From the NCBI GenBank assembly GCA_029204045.2, contig CM055063.1, positions 40,829,562 to 40,893,561 on the forward strand: a stretch of 64,000 nucleotides of DNA, written 5' to 3'. Each line of letters opens with the position of its first letter. Positions within the stretch are counted from its first letter, which is position 1. The notes under the pieces are model-generated. The model was not told the DNA's origin, searched no databases, and worked only from the letters and a program-made list of their open reading frames with translations. Positions 1 to 10,264 of this stretch are shown piece after piece. A program made the position numbers and the translations under genes. The DNA comes from Tillandsia leiboldiana (taxonomy: Eukaryota > Streptophyta > Magnoliopsida > Poales > Bromeliaceae).

Positions 1-6
1 ACAGGA

Positions 7-190
7 TAATAGAGTTAAGTTAACTCTAGGATTCAGTAAGGAATCACGAAAATGGGGAAAATGGATCAAATGTGGAGACATGAAAGGGAAAACAGGAAAT
101 TAGAGTCAGTGTAACTCTAAGTTAAAAGTGGAACAAAAAAATAGAGTTAAGTTAACTCTAGAATTCAGTGAGGAATCAGGAAAGTGGGAT
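7..190. repeat. duplicated block carrying a 17-bp inverted repeat
   Basis: A block starting AATAGAGTTAAGTTAACTCT occurs near 7 and again near 139, both followed by a similar GGAATCA-containing stretch. Each block holds a perfect inverted repeat, AGAGTTAA-G-TTAACTCT, at 11-27 and 143-159. A degraded third version lies near 101-126. It probably sits in the U3 part of LTR D'. Confidence 0.7.
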
Positions 191-462
191 AAGATCCCAA
201 GGTTAAAGAATTAAACAAATATAACCCTAGAAAGTCATAGGGTGTCTGGGCAAATGGACAATAACTTTAACTTCAATTTGAGCTAAATAAATGAATGTGA
301 AATGTTAAGAGTCCAGGAGACTCTCTAGTTATCCTTATGGCGAGACCTAGGATAAGAGATAAATTGTTGTAAAAAGGCAAAGTTAAAAGCAAGCTAAAAG
401 TGGCTAAAAAGCATAAAGAAAATGTAAATGGCGCCTTCGAATTTGAGACTCGTCAAGTGGAG

Positions 463-866
463 CAGGACTCCCTGGGCAGTGACCCTTCGGACGAGGTACT
501 TTCGAAAGGCTTAAAGTGAAAGCAAAGAGCTAAATGCTCAAAGGAAAGAGATTTGCCAGTGGCAAAAGGGAGCTACAAGCTCGAATAAGAAAGAAAAGCA
601 AGTGTTCAAAGGCAAAGAGGCTAAGAACTAAAGCAAAAAGAGAAAGAAAAAGAAAAGAAACGAAAGAAAATATAAAGATAAAACGAGCGTACCTTCGGGG
701 GTAAAAAGTAGTCTTGTTGGAGGAGCGGCAGGATTCTTCTCCCGGGCAGTGACCCGTAGGACAAGTTCCCCGTTGGGCGGGGTAGCACCTGCGGGTGCTA
801 TCGGCAACCTTAGAAATCTTATCTTATGGTAGCAGGACTACCGGGCAGGGGCCCGTTGGATAAGAA
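463..866. repeat. three imperfect GC-rich repeats in LTR D'
   Basis: The pattern GCAGGAnT..CCGGGCAGnGnCCCnTnGGA occurs at about 463-497, 729-763 and 831-862, with AG-rich sequence between. The spacing is uneven, so these are dispersed copies and not a strict tandem array. Confidence 0.5.
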
Positions 867-1170
867 TTTCTGAGGGTTAACTTGAACTAAAGCACCAGAA
901 TTTAAAGAAATAAAGAGAAATTAGAGTGGCCAAGGTGGCCGGGTTAGTTTGACCCTGTATACAGCAGCATAGTGGCCAAGTTGGTGCTAAGCAGCCTAGA
1001 GTGGCTAGACAGAGTAGTGCTGGGTCGATGAGTATACACAGATAGTGTAGTGATATATTATGTTGCATAGCCGTATTTTGATATTGAGGATTTTAGTTTC
1101 CTAGCACTATTATTATTGCTTCCATTGGACCAAGTGGTGTAGCACATTTTTTCTCGGTGGTTGAACCCAC

Positions 1171-1193
1171 TGGGAACTCTGTCGGAGTTCTCA
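1171..1193 (+). promoter_or_regulatory. LTR hairpin, D' version
   Basis: A nine-pair stem (1171-1179 with 1185-1193, one G-T wobble) closes a five-base loop. It stands before a CACACCCC stretch, like the ten-pair hairpins in the gag-only LTRs of this window, but with different stem bases that still pair. The function is unknown; an RNA role in transcript ends or packaging is a guess. Confidence 0.55.
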
Positions 1194-1665
1194 CACCCCT
1201 TGGGTGACCCCCCCCCCCCACAGGTTCGGGTATGGATGCAGCGGACGAGACGGTTCAGATGCAGACGGCGAGGCATACGACAGGGGCAAGGGCCCAGAAG
1301 CATAGAGACCTAGAGGGTCTAGCAGAGGTATCCCTTTTTATATATTTCTTGAGTGAACCTTGTATGGTGAGGAATTATGTAAAGAATTGTAATAATTTTA
1401 TTTGCAAGTTCAGAAATATAAAGTGTAATAAATTTAGTTCATGGTTCACTCTTGTATGCTTTCATTATCGCTTAAACTGTTTGTTTATAAAATGAAAGTT
1501 CAAATTTATAGTGATTTTTAGTACTCTGATATTGAGCTTCCGCATATACTTGTTGTATGATTATGGATGTTACCGTTCCTTTCGGGTAGTGAAAGGTTAT
1601 ACCCGATTGGCGGGTCTGTTGGCGTGCCCGAACCGTACAAATTGGCGAACTCGGGGCGTGACAAC

Positions 1666-1960
1666 ATGTTCAGGATCCGGATCAAACTTTGCAATCCGGA
1701 TCCCGAAGGGTGTTCGTTCATACACCAGTTCAATCCGGATCGTAGCCTTCCTTGATCCGGATCCCGAACACTGGTTTTACCATGTTTTATGAACGATCCG
1801 GATCAGGCTTTGCAATCCGGAACCCGAACGTTGGTATTTGGTGAAACTGTATGAACGATCCGGATCAGGCACTGTGATCCGGATCCCGAACCTTCGTTTT
1901 TCTGGAAACTGTTTTTCTCGCTACTGCAATCCGGATCGCCGAACTCCGATCTGAATCGTC
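1666..1960. repeat. degenerate ATCCGGATC repeats in copia U3
   Basis: About four units of roughly 60-70 bases each contain GATCCGGATCAGGCnnTGnAATCCGG followed by CCCGAAC. The same U3 repeats occur in both E LTRs at 44396-44625 and 54438-54665, often as GTCCGGAC. They lie just upstream of the TATA box and could be promoter repeats. Confidence 0.65.
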
Positions 1961-2023
1961 GTCATGTAAAATTCCAGAAAAGGATAGTTTTTTATTCTTA
2001 TCTTTTTCCAAGGGTTTCTAACT

Positions 2024-2031
2024 TATAAATA
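2024..2031 (+). promoter_or_regulatory. TATA box of copia LTR E'
   Basis: TATAAATA lies between the U3 repeats and the transcribed part of the LTR. The E 5' LTR has it at 44685-44692. In the E 3' LTR the matching site reads TATAGATA (about 54726). Confidence 0.65.
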
Positions 2032-2308
2032 GACCCTATGATTCTTTTTTCTAGGGTAAGCCGCTAATCCTAAAAGCCGTCATCTTATATACGGCCTAAG
2101 ATCCACATATAGAGAAGAAAGGAAATCAAGAGATTTAATCTTATGTTTCTTCATCTATATTGATTGATTTGATTCTAGTTTTTCATACTCACATTTTGAG
2201 TAGAATCAAATCAATGAATACTTAGATGGTATTTCCGATCTATTTCTAATCTAAGTATTCGGCGGATCATCACCACCCAAAAAACAACGATTTATCCCAA
2301 ATCGGCGC

Positions 2309-2490
2309 GTGGACTCGCGTGGCCTTGTGGATTCAAGGTGCTACCGCTCTCGTGGATTCGGAGCGAGGTACGTTCGTGGATTCGAAGCGTGCTACTGGGT
2401 GAAGACCGTGGATTCGGTCGGACGTCGTGGACTCGACGTTGGACGCCGTGGATTCGGCGTTGGACGCAGATCGTGGATTCGAGAAGCGTT
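2309..2490. repeat. GTGGATTCG repeats in copia R/U5
   Basis: GTGGATTCG or GTGGACTCG recurs about eight times at 15-35 base spacing. The same array is in the E LTRs at about 44949-45125 and 54993-55170. Open frames across it are by-products of the repeat. Confidence 0.7.
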
Positions 2491-3696
2491 GTGGAGCGAG
2501 CGGAGAAGATCAACTAGGAGCGTATGGAAAAGGTTGAGTCATCTGTGAGTACGGTATATCACCTTGTACGTGTTTAATTCTAGTGGATTTCACCGTGTTA
2601 TCGGTCCCGTGATTTTTTACTCCGGTTTGGAGTTTTCCACGTAAAAATCTCTGCGTGGTATTTATTTTTTCCGCATTGGGTTTTATATCGCAAAGATTTT
2701 TGATTGTTTATTGTTTACACCTATTCACCCCCCTCTAGGTGTTTTTTCCCTTATTTAGATCCTATTATACATAACCCAACATTTTTGACATACACATGAT
2801 TTTAGTCTACCAAAGTTTTCTTCCAAGCATCGAAGGGCCGCTGGAGTCTGTTCTTGTTTGATTGGACAAAGGCATCAGCCCCTCGTGGTTTGGGTAAAAC
2901 ACTTGTTTCTAACTGTTTTTCTAAAAAGAACTAAAAATCATTAAAAATGGATTTCTTCTCAAAACAAGATAGCTTTTCAAAAAAAGGGTACTACTTTTAA
3001 TCCTCACCCTGTGTGGGTTGAGTGAAAATGGTTTTCAATAACAAATGGCACCTTTTCCTGTAAATCTCACCACTCGGAAGGATTCGAGTGGTCTGGGTTC
3101 TAGGGGCCGTTCCTTTGTCGGGACGAAAGCCACGGGGGCCGAGCCTGGAACCTGTTCTTGTTTGATAGGGTTGTAGGTGTAGGTCTCCCGGGACTTTCGG
3201 GCCCTGTTGGTGTCTTCTGCGTGTTGTACCGTGATTATTGTGTTCCCGAACTATAAGGGGGTCGGGAACTTCGATAGGCAGAGCCTAGAGTCTGTTCTTG
3301 TTTGATAGGGTTCTTAGCACCGGTCTATCGGGTTTCCGCACCCTTATGGTGTCGGTCTTTCCTGTGAGTTTAGTGTTCTGTTGTGGGAGCCGTCTGGTGG
3401 ACGGTGGTCCTGGCTGTGGAGTATCTCCAGCCAGTGTGTTTGTGCTGTGAGCGATTGGTGAGGCTAGTGTCTCGTGTTTCGTGTGAGCTGATCAGCTGAG
3501 TCGTCGTGCTCCGACTGTTGTGCGAGATGTTTGAGGATTGAGTCTTTCCGTTCAGCGTGTGAGCGTGGATTTTGACTATAGCCTGCAGTGCCACTTGAGC
3601 TCGACAGAGTGCGCGGATACCCTTGTCCTCGTTGGGGTCGCTCCTCTCGAGTGCCACGTCCGGAGTGGGTTTGCACTTTGGTATCGCGACTTGCCG

Positions 3697-3774
3697 ACGC
3701 CGTCCCTCTCACTGGCCCAGTTTTGGCAGTCACGGACACAGTCCCTCTGGCTGGCCCAGTTTTGGTAGCTACGG
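3697..3774. repeat. 39-bp tandem repeat, two units
   Basis: Units 3697-3735 and 3736-3774 share CTGGCCCAGTTTTGGnAGnnACGG. The homologous array has three units in both LTRs of B and two in LTR H. Because 39 is a multiple of three it makes spurious 13-residue protein repeats. Confidence 0.85.
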
Positions 3775-4050
3775 ACGCCCTACGTCAGTCCGGTCCTCTT
3801 GGATGTAACGGCAGTAGGTAGGCGCAGGTTTGACTGGACCCGAGGAGGCAGTCAGTGTAGATTGGGTGACTATACTTGAGAGTCAGTGGATGCATCATAT
3901 TATCATCTGTTTCACTTCTTGAGCATCTAGATAGAGGCATAGTAGCTGTAGAGTTATTTTCCAGCTTTTCCTTTTTCAGCCCTGCTTTTGTTACTTTATG
4001 CCTCTAGTAGACTTAGTGGGCAGACCGTTGGGCTTGTTGACGGCACCCAC

Positions 4051-4078
4051 TGAGAACTACTGTGGGAAGTAGTTCTCA
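4051..4078 (+). promoter_or_regulatory. LTR hairpin, B' version
   Basis: TGAGAACTAC and GTAGTTCTCA form a perfect ten-pair stem around an eight-base loop TGTGGGAA. It is preceded by GGGCAGACCGT and followed by CACCCG, as in the other gag-only LTRs. Confidence 0.75.
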
Positions 4079-4618
4079 CACCCGTCGTGGTGTTTTTCCA
4101 CAGGGACTTCTTCTCCTGTTCTTGTTGCTCCAGTTGCTGTTTCTTCTGACCGAGGCGAGGGAGTCGTGAGCTAGTTTCCTACCCGTCGTTGGAGTGTAGC
4201 GGTACCCCTTCTGAGGAGAGCTTCAGTATTTTAGTTTACCTCTTTTCCCTCTGTTGAGAGACCCTTGTTGTGAGGTATAGAGTTGTATTTTATTTTACAG
4301 TTTGAGAGACTGATGTAGTGAGGATATTTTTGTATTGAGAGCTTGTACACTGATGTATTTATTGGAGATGTCTCCCTTTTGAGTTTTGTATCAGAGGACT
4401 TGTATATGATCGTTTTTTTTTGGGAGATGGATATTCTATTATTTTCAGCTGTACGGGGATTGGATTTTAGTTTTTCAGTAGTTTACTTTCAGCTCTGATA
4501 TCTGTATACTGTAGTTGGTTCTTTTTGCAGGTTAGACGCTTCGTCTATACGGGGTTTCCGTATGGGCGGCGAATCTGTTGGCGAGCCCGGGTCGCAGTTT
4601 CGACGCCGGGGTGTGACA

Positions 4619-5159
4619 ATCACTTACCGTGATTCGTCGGAGAAGGCGATTCGTTCACGCTCCCGGCCTCGGCACGTTCGTCGAGGATGATCGGATCCTT
4701 CCGCTTTCTCCTTGTTTTCTCCTTTTCTCTTCCGGTTAGGGTTTCGCTTTTTCCTCTTTTCTTTCCTTTATCTCCGGCTAGGATTTCTTTTTGGGAATTA
4801 TGATTTCTCTTTTCTTGGTACTTACCATAGAAATCCACATCGGGTATTTAATATTAACTCAAATATTTAATTATTTCCTTAGAGATAATTCCTTATCTCC
4901 TCGAAAAGTGTGCACGATCTCTTGCACGGATTCTGATGTACACCACGGTTACCGCGATCCTAATAACCCCTTTCTGGGGGATCCGTAAGTCGGAATTCGG
5001 ATCCGGTCGCACCGCCGTTCACCGTTTTCTGAGCTCCATTACAGAAAAATACCCGCACCTTGAGAAAATCAACTTAAGAAAACCCATAACTCAGTTTCTT
5101 CTAACTTATACTTTATTAGCAGGAGGGTAAAACGTTACATGAAAAGTTGTGATGTTACA
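4619..5159 (-). mobile_element. G/C-family LTR fragment C'
   Basis: It matches 56290-56940, the element-5' end of LTR C: CT-rich and TAGGGTTT stretches, then TTCTAACTTATACT, AGGAGGGTAAAA and a closing GTTACA. In element orientation it starts TGTAACATC. The rest of this LTR lies to the left beyond B'. On the right it interrupts LTR D. Confidence 0.7.
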
Positions 5160-5258
5160 CCAATAAACCGTTCCTTTCGGGTCTTGAAAGGTCATGCCCG
5201 ATTGGCGTGTCTGTTAGCGCGCCCGAACTGTCCAAATTGGCGGTCTCGGGGCATGACA
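5160..5258 (+). mobile_element. tail of the 5' LTR of gypsy element D
   Basis: Closely similar to 1567-1663 of D', including CCGTTCCTTTCGGG and CCCGATTGGCG, and ending GGGGCATGACA. A primer-binding site follows at once, so this is a 5' LTR tail. The body of the LTR lies upstream of the nested insertions and outside the window. Confidence 0.8.
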
Positions 5259-5266
5259 GATAAGAG

Positions 5267-5279
5267 TGGTATCAGTGCC
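5267..5279 (+). other. primer-binding site of D (tRNA-Met type)
   Basis: TGGTATCAGTGCC, one base away from the usual initiator tRNA-Met complement, lies eight bases after the LTR end. F has the same layout with the perfect match. Confidence 0.85.
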
Positions 5280-5604
5280 TAGGAATAGACCTAGGTGGTT
5301 AGCAAACCTTAGGAAGACTCTAGGGTTTAGGCATGAGAGAGTGTGTGGATCTTTTGGCGAAAGTATATGATTGGGTTTTTATGATTCCCAAGAAGGACAT
5401 TGGGAATGGATCGAGGGTAATTAGCTTTTATTCTTCGGACTATTACGTTGGCGGCCGACAATGTAGTGTTGGGGGTGAAAGAGAGTGCCCTTATGTACTT
5501 TCGCATGATTGGGTCGACGAGCCCTTTTGTTTGGTATTTAGTTTATGCATTGTCCAAATTTGGGCTAATCGTTTTATTGTGGTGTTGTTGCTTCAGGAAT
5601 GGCA

Positions 5605-5757
5605 ATGGCATCGCGTGATCGACGCAGGACAGGATCCGCGTCGACGCGAGTTGAGCCCTCGGAGCGCACAGGCTTGAGTGAAGCGAGTGAAATATGGTGC
5701 TTCAGTTTGTACTTTGGCCAAATTGGGCAAAGTGCGATCGATAAGGTTCCGCGATGA
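5605..5757 (+). pseudogene. possible gag N-terminal remnant of D
   Basis: A 50-codon frame starts in an arginine/serine-rich stretch right after CTTCAG, the position where the gag start of F follows CCTCAG. The sequence after about 30 codons resembles nothing I recognise. The assignment rests on position and leader similarity, not on a domain. Confidence 0.35.
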
Positions 5758-5895
5758 CTCGGTGAAAGATCGACTCTCGAGACGTTGGCGATTGTTAGAT
5801 TGCGAGAGCCAAGTTGCAATGTCCTAAGGTTTAGGGCAAGAAAGACTTATGGACTTGGTGGCGAAAGTTCGCTCTTGGTAACAGTAGCGACCATG

Positions 5896-6205
5896 TGACG
5901 TGTCGATTGTGGTTGAATTGCCGCACAGTTGCGTTGGTGAGGCCCAAGGTAGGCTTCGAGATGTGAAAACCTCTCGATAGAGCGGGAGTCTTGTGGCGCC
6001 GGTCCGATGGATCGGTATAACGGCAAGGGTTGCCACCGTAGGGTTCGCGTTGACGTGTCGATTGTGGCTGAATCGCCGCACAGTTGCGTTGGTGAGGCCC
6101 AGGGTAGGCTTCAAGATGTGAAAACCTCTCGATAGAGCGGGCGTCTTGTGGCGCCGGTGCGATGGATCGGTATAATGGCAAGGGTTGCCACCGTAGGGTT
6201 CGCGT
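5896..6205. repeat. 155-bp direct tandem duplication
   Basis: 5896-6050 and 6051-6205 are head-to-tail copies with only scattered substitutions. Both contain GCACAGTTGCGTTGGTGAGG and CTTGTGGCGCCGGT. It lies in the degraded region between leader and pol of D and does not encode a recognisable domain. Confidence 0.9.
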
Positions 6206-6957
6206 GTTAGTCGCCAAAATTGGTGAACTGTTATTGTGGTGCCTCCACCCAGTTGGGAGAAGTGCACAAGTACCATGGGTGTGCTTAAGCAAATCGCTTA
6301 ACACCGTGGATTCTTCGAGTTGACATAGAGGCGTAGGACGCTCAATCTTGTGGGTGCTCATGAAGCACAGGTACTGTTAAGCCAGAAAGAGCTGGTTAAG
6401 TGGCACCATAGCGTTTGCTAAGTGTGACAGGAGACGATGGAGAGTTCGGGTCGTAGATTGACGACTAGCGAGTGGGTTTTGCTCGGTGGAGAGTAGTAGT
6501 CGCGTGGCGACAATTAGTGGGTTCGCTGAGGGACGATCCATGCCTGGACCATATATGAGGGCTGTGGAGCCTGCAGCCATGTGGGCAAGTGCAGTGGGCT
6601 ATGAGTGACAGTGGCCTGAGGCCTGAGGGCGGGGCATAGTAGAGTTTTGGTCGGGGCGGTAGTCCGAGCGATGACCCGAGAACGTGGAGTGCCACGTGTG
6701 AGCCTCAAGGCTGTTAGTACACAGAGAGTGTGGACGTGACCAGGCCATAGGGCTGGTGATGATTGAGATACTGCTACTCCTAGTGGGAGTGTTAGTGCGG
6801 TAGTCCAAAACGAGGATATGACCGTAAGATGATTGGGTCTGCGTGCTAGTTAGAGACGATATGTGATATCGAGTGGAAGGTTGGGCTATAGGCCTGCATT
6901 GGACCGTGGTTTGTGGACCTGTCAGTAGTTTGAAATAAACGGCTTGGCTGAGAACTC

Positions 6958-7757
6958 GTGGTTGAGAGCGCAAATGGCGTGTGGAATAGTTGGGAGTGTG
7001 GATTGGCGTTCGCTCTCCAAGTCAAGCGAATAGGGCGGCGGAGGAAGAAGGACGGATCACTTCAGCTAGGTGTGGACTATCGGGAGCTCAACAAATTGAC
7101 TATCATGAACCGATATCCATTGCCGCGGACCGATGATTTATTCGACAGGTTGCAGGGTTCCCGGGTATTTTCGAAGATTGATCTTCAATCGGGATACCCC
7201 CAGTTGAAGATTAAGCTGGAGAATGTTCACAAAACATCATTTAGAATGCGGTATGGACACTACGAATTCACTGTAATGCCTTTTGGGTTGACTAATGCCT
7301 CGGCGGCATTCATAGATTTAATGAACCGTGTTTTTCAGCCTTTCCTTGACCAATTTGTCGTGGTCTTCATTGACGACATTTTGGTCTACTCTCGAAGTGA
7401 TGACGAGCACGAGGATCACCTACGACAGGTTTTACAAGTGCTTCGAGAGCGAAGCCTATTCGCGAAGCTGAGGAAATGTGAATTTTGGCTCTGGGAAGTG
7501 GCATTCTTAGGACATGTGATTTCTGAGGCAGGGGTGTCTGTGTACCCGAAGAAAATTGAAGCAATGAAGGATTGGCCTCGACCAACCAATGTCACCGAGG
7601 TTCGAAGCTTTATCGAACTCGCGGGCTATTATAGGCGGTTCGTGGAAGGGTTTTCCAAAATTACCATTCCACTCACCGTCCTTACAAGAAAAGGGGTTAA
7701 GTTCATTAGGAGCGATGCTTGTGAAAGAAGCTTCCAATTGCTCAAGGACAAGTTGAC
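6958..7757 (+). pseudogene. gypsy reverse transcriptase, truncated by G
   Basis: This is the Ty3/gypsy reverse transcriptase core that copies element RNA into DNA. Visible blocks in order are KKDGSLQLGVDYRELN, the NRYPLPRTDDLFD block, FSKIDLQSGY, YGHYEFTVMPFGLTNA, and the catalytic box FIDD (residues 137-140 from the first ATG). They are followed by FLGHVIS and the RSFIELAGYYRRF segment before RNase H. The first 20 codons look unrelated, so the ATG is probably not the true start. The frame is intact up to the LTR of G, which cuts it just before RNase H. Protease and gag are missing upstream. Confidence 0.9.
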
Positions 7758-8049
7758 ATCGGTGTCACGCCCCGGGGGTTTTAAGCGCGCGGAAGGATAG
7801 CCACCGAAGCTACCAAATTGACGTATTTTTTTTTTTTGAAACCAAACTTCCCGGTGCGTGCCCAGATCCGCCGCATATACAAATTCACTCTGCAAACGGG
7901 CAGAGTCTCCTTTGTATATGCACGGCGTCCTGACTACAATATCCATACAAAAATGTCTTTAACCACACTAGTTTATCAGTCAAGCACGCACAACTATTTT
8001 CCACAAGTAGTAAAGAGGCCGACTATTTTTGAAAGGATAAAACCGCAAG

Positions 8050-8217
8050 ATTTTGAAAGCGGTGCCCATACGACACCCAAGTTTTACAAACCATTTCTAA
8101 ATCCATAAATCCACAGGGTTTTGAAAACGGTGCCCACACGACACCCAGGTTTTACAAAGCTATTTTCGCAATCACATAAATCCACAGGGTTCGCAAACAG
8201 TGCCCACACGACACCCA
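8050..8217. repeat. about 69-bp repeat, three units
   Basis: GGTGCCCACACGACACCCA (first copy with one change) ends units at 8079, 8147 and 8217, each preceded by a version of CCACAGGGTTTTGAAA. LTR C has weaker copies near 42730-42865. Confidence 0.75.
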
Positions 8218-9239
8218 TATATTTTTAAAACTGTTTTCGCAATGTTTTCTTTTTCCTTTTTTTTTTTCTTTGTTGGTTGAAACGGCCAACTAAATAGAAG
8301 TAAAATAATAGTCATTCACAAGATATGAAAACACTCCAACATCCACGTCGATCCCACAAGGGTATCGGAATCCACAAAGTAAGCTACTAACGGGAAATAA
8401 AATGAACAAGGAAAGAAAAGTCAAAGTCTGCAGCCTCGAAAGGCTGAAGGATCGCTCGTGCGGCCTCACCGATGCCCTAGCTCTCGCCCCTGGACGAACC
8501 TGTCACGGAGTGGGAAGTCAGTGACCAGAAATAAATACCAAAGCAAAAAAGGGCTGAAAGTAAGGCAAATCGCAGTAAAACCGGAGCAACCGCCCTTCTC
8601 AATGTGCAACCAACCGTGGAAACCCCCACCCTGTACAATCCAAACCCGGGCACCTACCCCGGGAACCCCGCCGAGCACCTATCTCGGCAAATCGCACCGA
8701 GCACCTGCCTCGGTTCCACCTCGAGCACCTGCCTCGGCACCGCTCACACCCCCCACCTATGAGGGCCCCCATTACGTCACCCACACGTGGGGTACACGGG
8801 TCATCGTACCACTTTTCCGGAAAAGCACACCCTCGCGGTGGCCAAACCGCTGGTGTGCGTGTAGCTATCTCGAGCCTCGAACTAAGTATATATATTTATA
8901 ATAACTTAAAACAGGGTTAGCACGGAAATAAGCAATTACTTTATTCTTCCCTCTGCCCAGACATGCAAAATTTATAACTCATACCCCTTCCCGAATGACC
9001 ATGGAAGAGTACCCACATTGGATGGAGACCGGCGTTCGGCTCGTCCGCGTCTGCGTGCCTGCCGAGCCTACAGCGTCCCGCGCCCCTGAAGGAGTAAATA
9101 AACTAAGACTTGATGATCCAAAACACCGAACGTCGACTCAAACTGGAGAAGGAAACCCGACACGGTCCCAAAACACCGCGCGCGAAGTTCCCCGCACGAC
9201 ATCGACCCATGCGGCGCGCACCCATCATGGGGATAGCCC

Positions 9240-9595
9240 CGCGCGGCTCTGACCCGTCTGCAGCGGCCCCGCGCGGCACCAGCACCGCGCGGCGCCCCTA
9301 CCGCACGGCGCGCTGCCTGCAGGCAGCCCGCGCGGCGCCTGCCTGCGGGCAGCCCCGCGCGGCGCCCCTGCCGCGTGGCGCGCTGCCTACAGGCAGCCCG
9401 CGCGGCGCCCCAGCTCGCGCGGCGCGCTGCCTGCAGGCAACCCGCATGGCTCCCCAGCCCGCGCGGCGCCTGGCTGCGTGCAGCCCCGCGCGGCGCCCCT
9501 GCCGCGCGGCGCGCTACCTGCAGGCAGCCCGCGCTGCACCCGCCCGCGCGCCGCCTGCCTGCGGCAGCCCCGCGCGGCGGCCTACAGTTTTGCGG
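9240..9595. repeat. GC-rich degenerate array in LTR G
   Basis: Repeats built on GCCCGCGCGGCGCC and GCTGCCTGCAGGCAG, with units of about 30-65 bases, make this stretch extremely GC-rich. Long Ala/Arg/Pro-rich frames run through it on several frames, as expected from composition alone. Confidence 0.75.
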
Positions 9596-10264
9596 TGGCG
9601 GCGGCGGCGCTTCCCCCGCAAGGAGACGAAACCCGAACCCCCCCGCGGAACAGGAAAACCTTCAAAAACAGAAACACTCACCTTCGATCCGCTGGATGAA
9701 GAGGAAGGAGAGGATCGTCCTACCGTTGCTCGATCGATCCCGCAAGCAAGAAGGCCTCCGTCCCTCTCCCTGTCTCTACCGCCCGGATCACTATCGCCGT
9801 CTTGAACAAAAAGTGAGTGTGAAATGGGGATTTCGTTTTCCCCCCATTTTCCCCTCGATCGCACCCGGTCTGCCCTAACACAACGAAAGGAAGGTGCGAA
9901 AAAAAAACCCTAAGTCCCAAGATCGCAGACCCAGTCCATTGGATTTCAAAAGAGGGGTCCAGGTTACCTCGAAAAGCGTGCTGATCGCCAGCACGCTTCG
10001 TGGCGCGCCCAAACTGGTCGCAACCTTTGAAAATTATTTCTCGGAGATTCCGGGGTCGGAATTCGAATCCGATCGCGCCATCGTTCCCCGTTTCACAAGC
10101 TATAGCATCTAAAAATACCCGCGAGCCCCGACGGGCTGCCCAGAAACAAACGACTATTAGCTCCCTCCGGACCACTAAAAGTAAGGTAAAAAATAAAATA
10201 AAATTACCAAAAAGAAGCGGGTATTACATCACTCACCACGAAAAACAAGTTTCGTCCTCGAAAC

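Larger units (their letters stand above)
1..1663 (+). mobile_element. gypsy LTR D' (3' portion, to its end)
   Basis: The right edge is a typical gypsy LTR end: the last 95 bases closely match the LTR tail at 5160-5258 and finish in GGCGTGACA. Immediately after it the sequence changes to copia LTR, so D' was inserted into that copia LTR. The 5' edge is not visible and may lie before the window, so I cannot tell a solo LTR from the 3' LTR of a longer element. Inside are AT-rich repeats near the left edge, three imperfect GC-rich repeats and a hairpin shared with other gypsy LTRs here. No convincing gene is present. Confidence 0.7.
1664..2781 (+). mobile_element. copia LTR E' (5' end cut by D')
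   Basis: From the first base after D' the sequence matches the copia E LTRs (44388-45430 and 54434-55474) in order: ATCCGG-rich repeats, a TATAAATA box, GTGGATTCG repeats, and an end in ACCCAACA. About 216 bases of the LTR start are missing to the left. Right of 2781 the sequence is gag-only-type LTR, so this copia LTR was inserted into LTR B'. It is a solo LTR or the end of a longer element. Confidence 0.85.
2782..4618 (+). mobile_element. gag-only-type gypsy LTR B' (5' part displaced)
   Basis: This is the plus-strand counterpart of the LTRs of element B. It shares the CTGTTCTTGTTTGAT motif (three copies), the 39-bp repeat, the ten-pair hairpin and the end CGACGCCGGGGTGTGACA. Its upstream part lies beyond the copia LTR inserted at 2781. 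To the right it abuts sequence of the G/C LTR family in opposite orientation, into which it was inserted. Confidence 0.8.
5160..7762 (+). mobile_element. gypsy element D, visible 5' part
   Basis: The element comprises LTR tail, primer site, leader, a trace of gag and part of reverse transcriptase. It is cut at 7763 by element G (probable target bases ATCGG at 7758-7762; the second copy is outside the window). The leader is alignable with that of gag-only F: a GCGAAAGT motif, then GGC-GACAA-TAGTG, then a pyrimidine-AG just before the gag start. The 1.2 kb between the gag trace and pol shows no zinc knuckle or protease and is heavily altered, including a 155-bp tandem duplication. Confidence 0.75.
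7763..10228 (-). mobile_element. 3' LTR of autonomous gypsy G
   Basis: It begins TGTCACGCCCCGGGG and ends GGGTATTACA, so in element orientation it runs TGTAATACCC to CGGGGCGTGACA (2466 bp). The integration into D is marked by ATCGG at 7758-7762. Integrase of G follows beyond it on the minus strand. It resembles LTR C (42494 onward), sharing CGCATATACAAATTCACTCT and CCTGTCACGGAGTGGG. It also carries a 69-bp repeat and a GC-rich array of its own. The frames inside it look like repeat artefacts. Confidence 0.85.

Noticed and set aside
1208..1221. Poly-C run as a regulatory site
   Set aside because: A simple homopolymer that can arise by slippage; nothing supports a function.
5333..5677. 114-codon frame in the leader of D as a gene
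   Set aside because: It overlaps leader sequence alignable with the noncoding leader of F and ends in another frame from the likely gag start.
9110..9878. Long overlapping frames rich in Ala, Arg and Pro
   Set aside because: They lie in a GC-rich repeat array of LTR G, are open on several frames at once and contain no domain.
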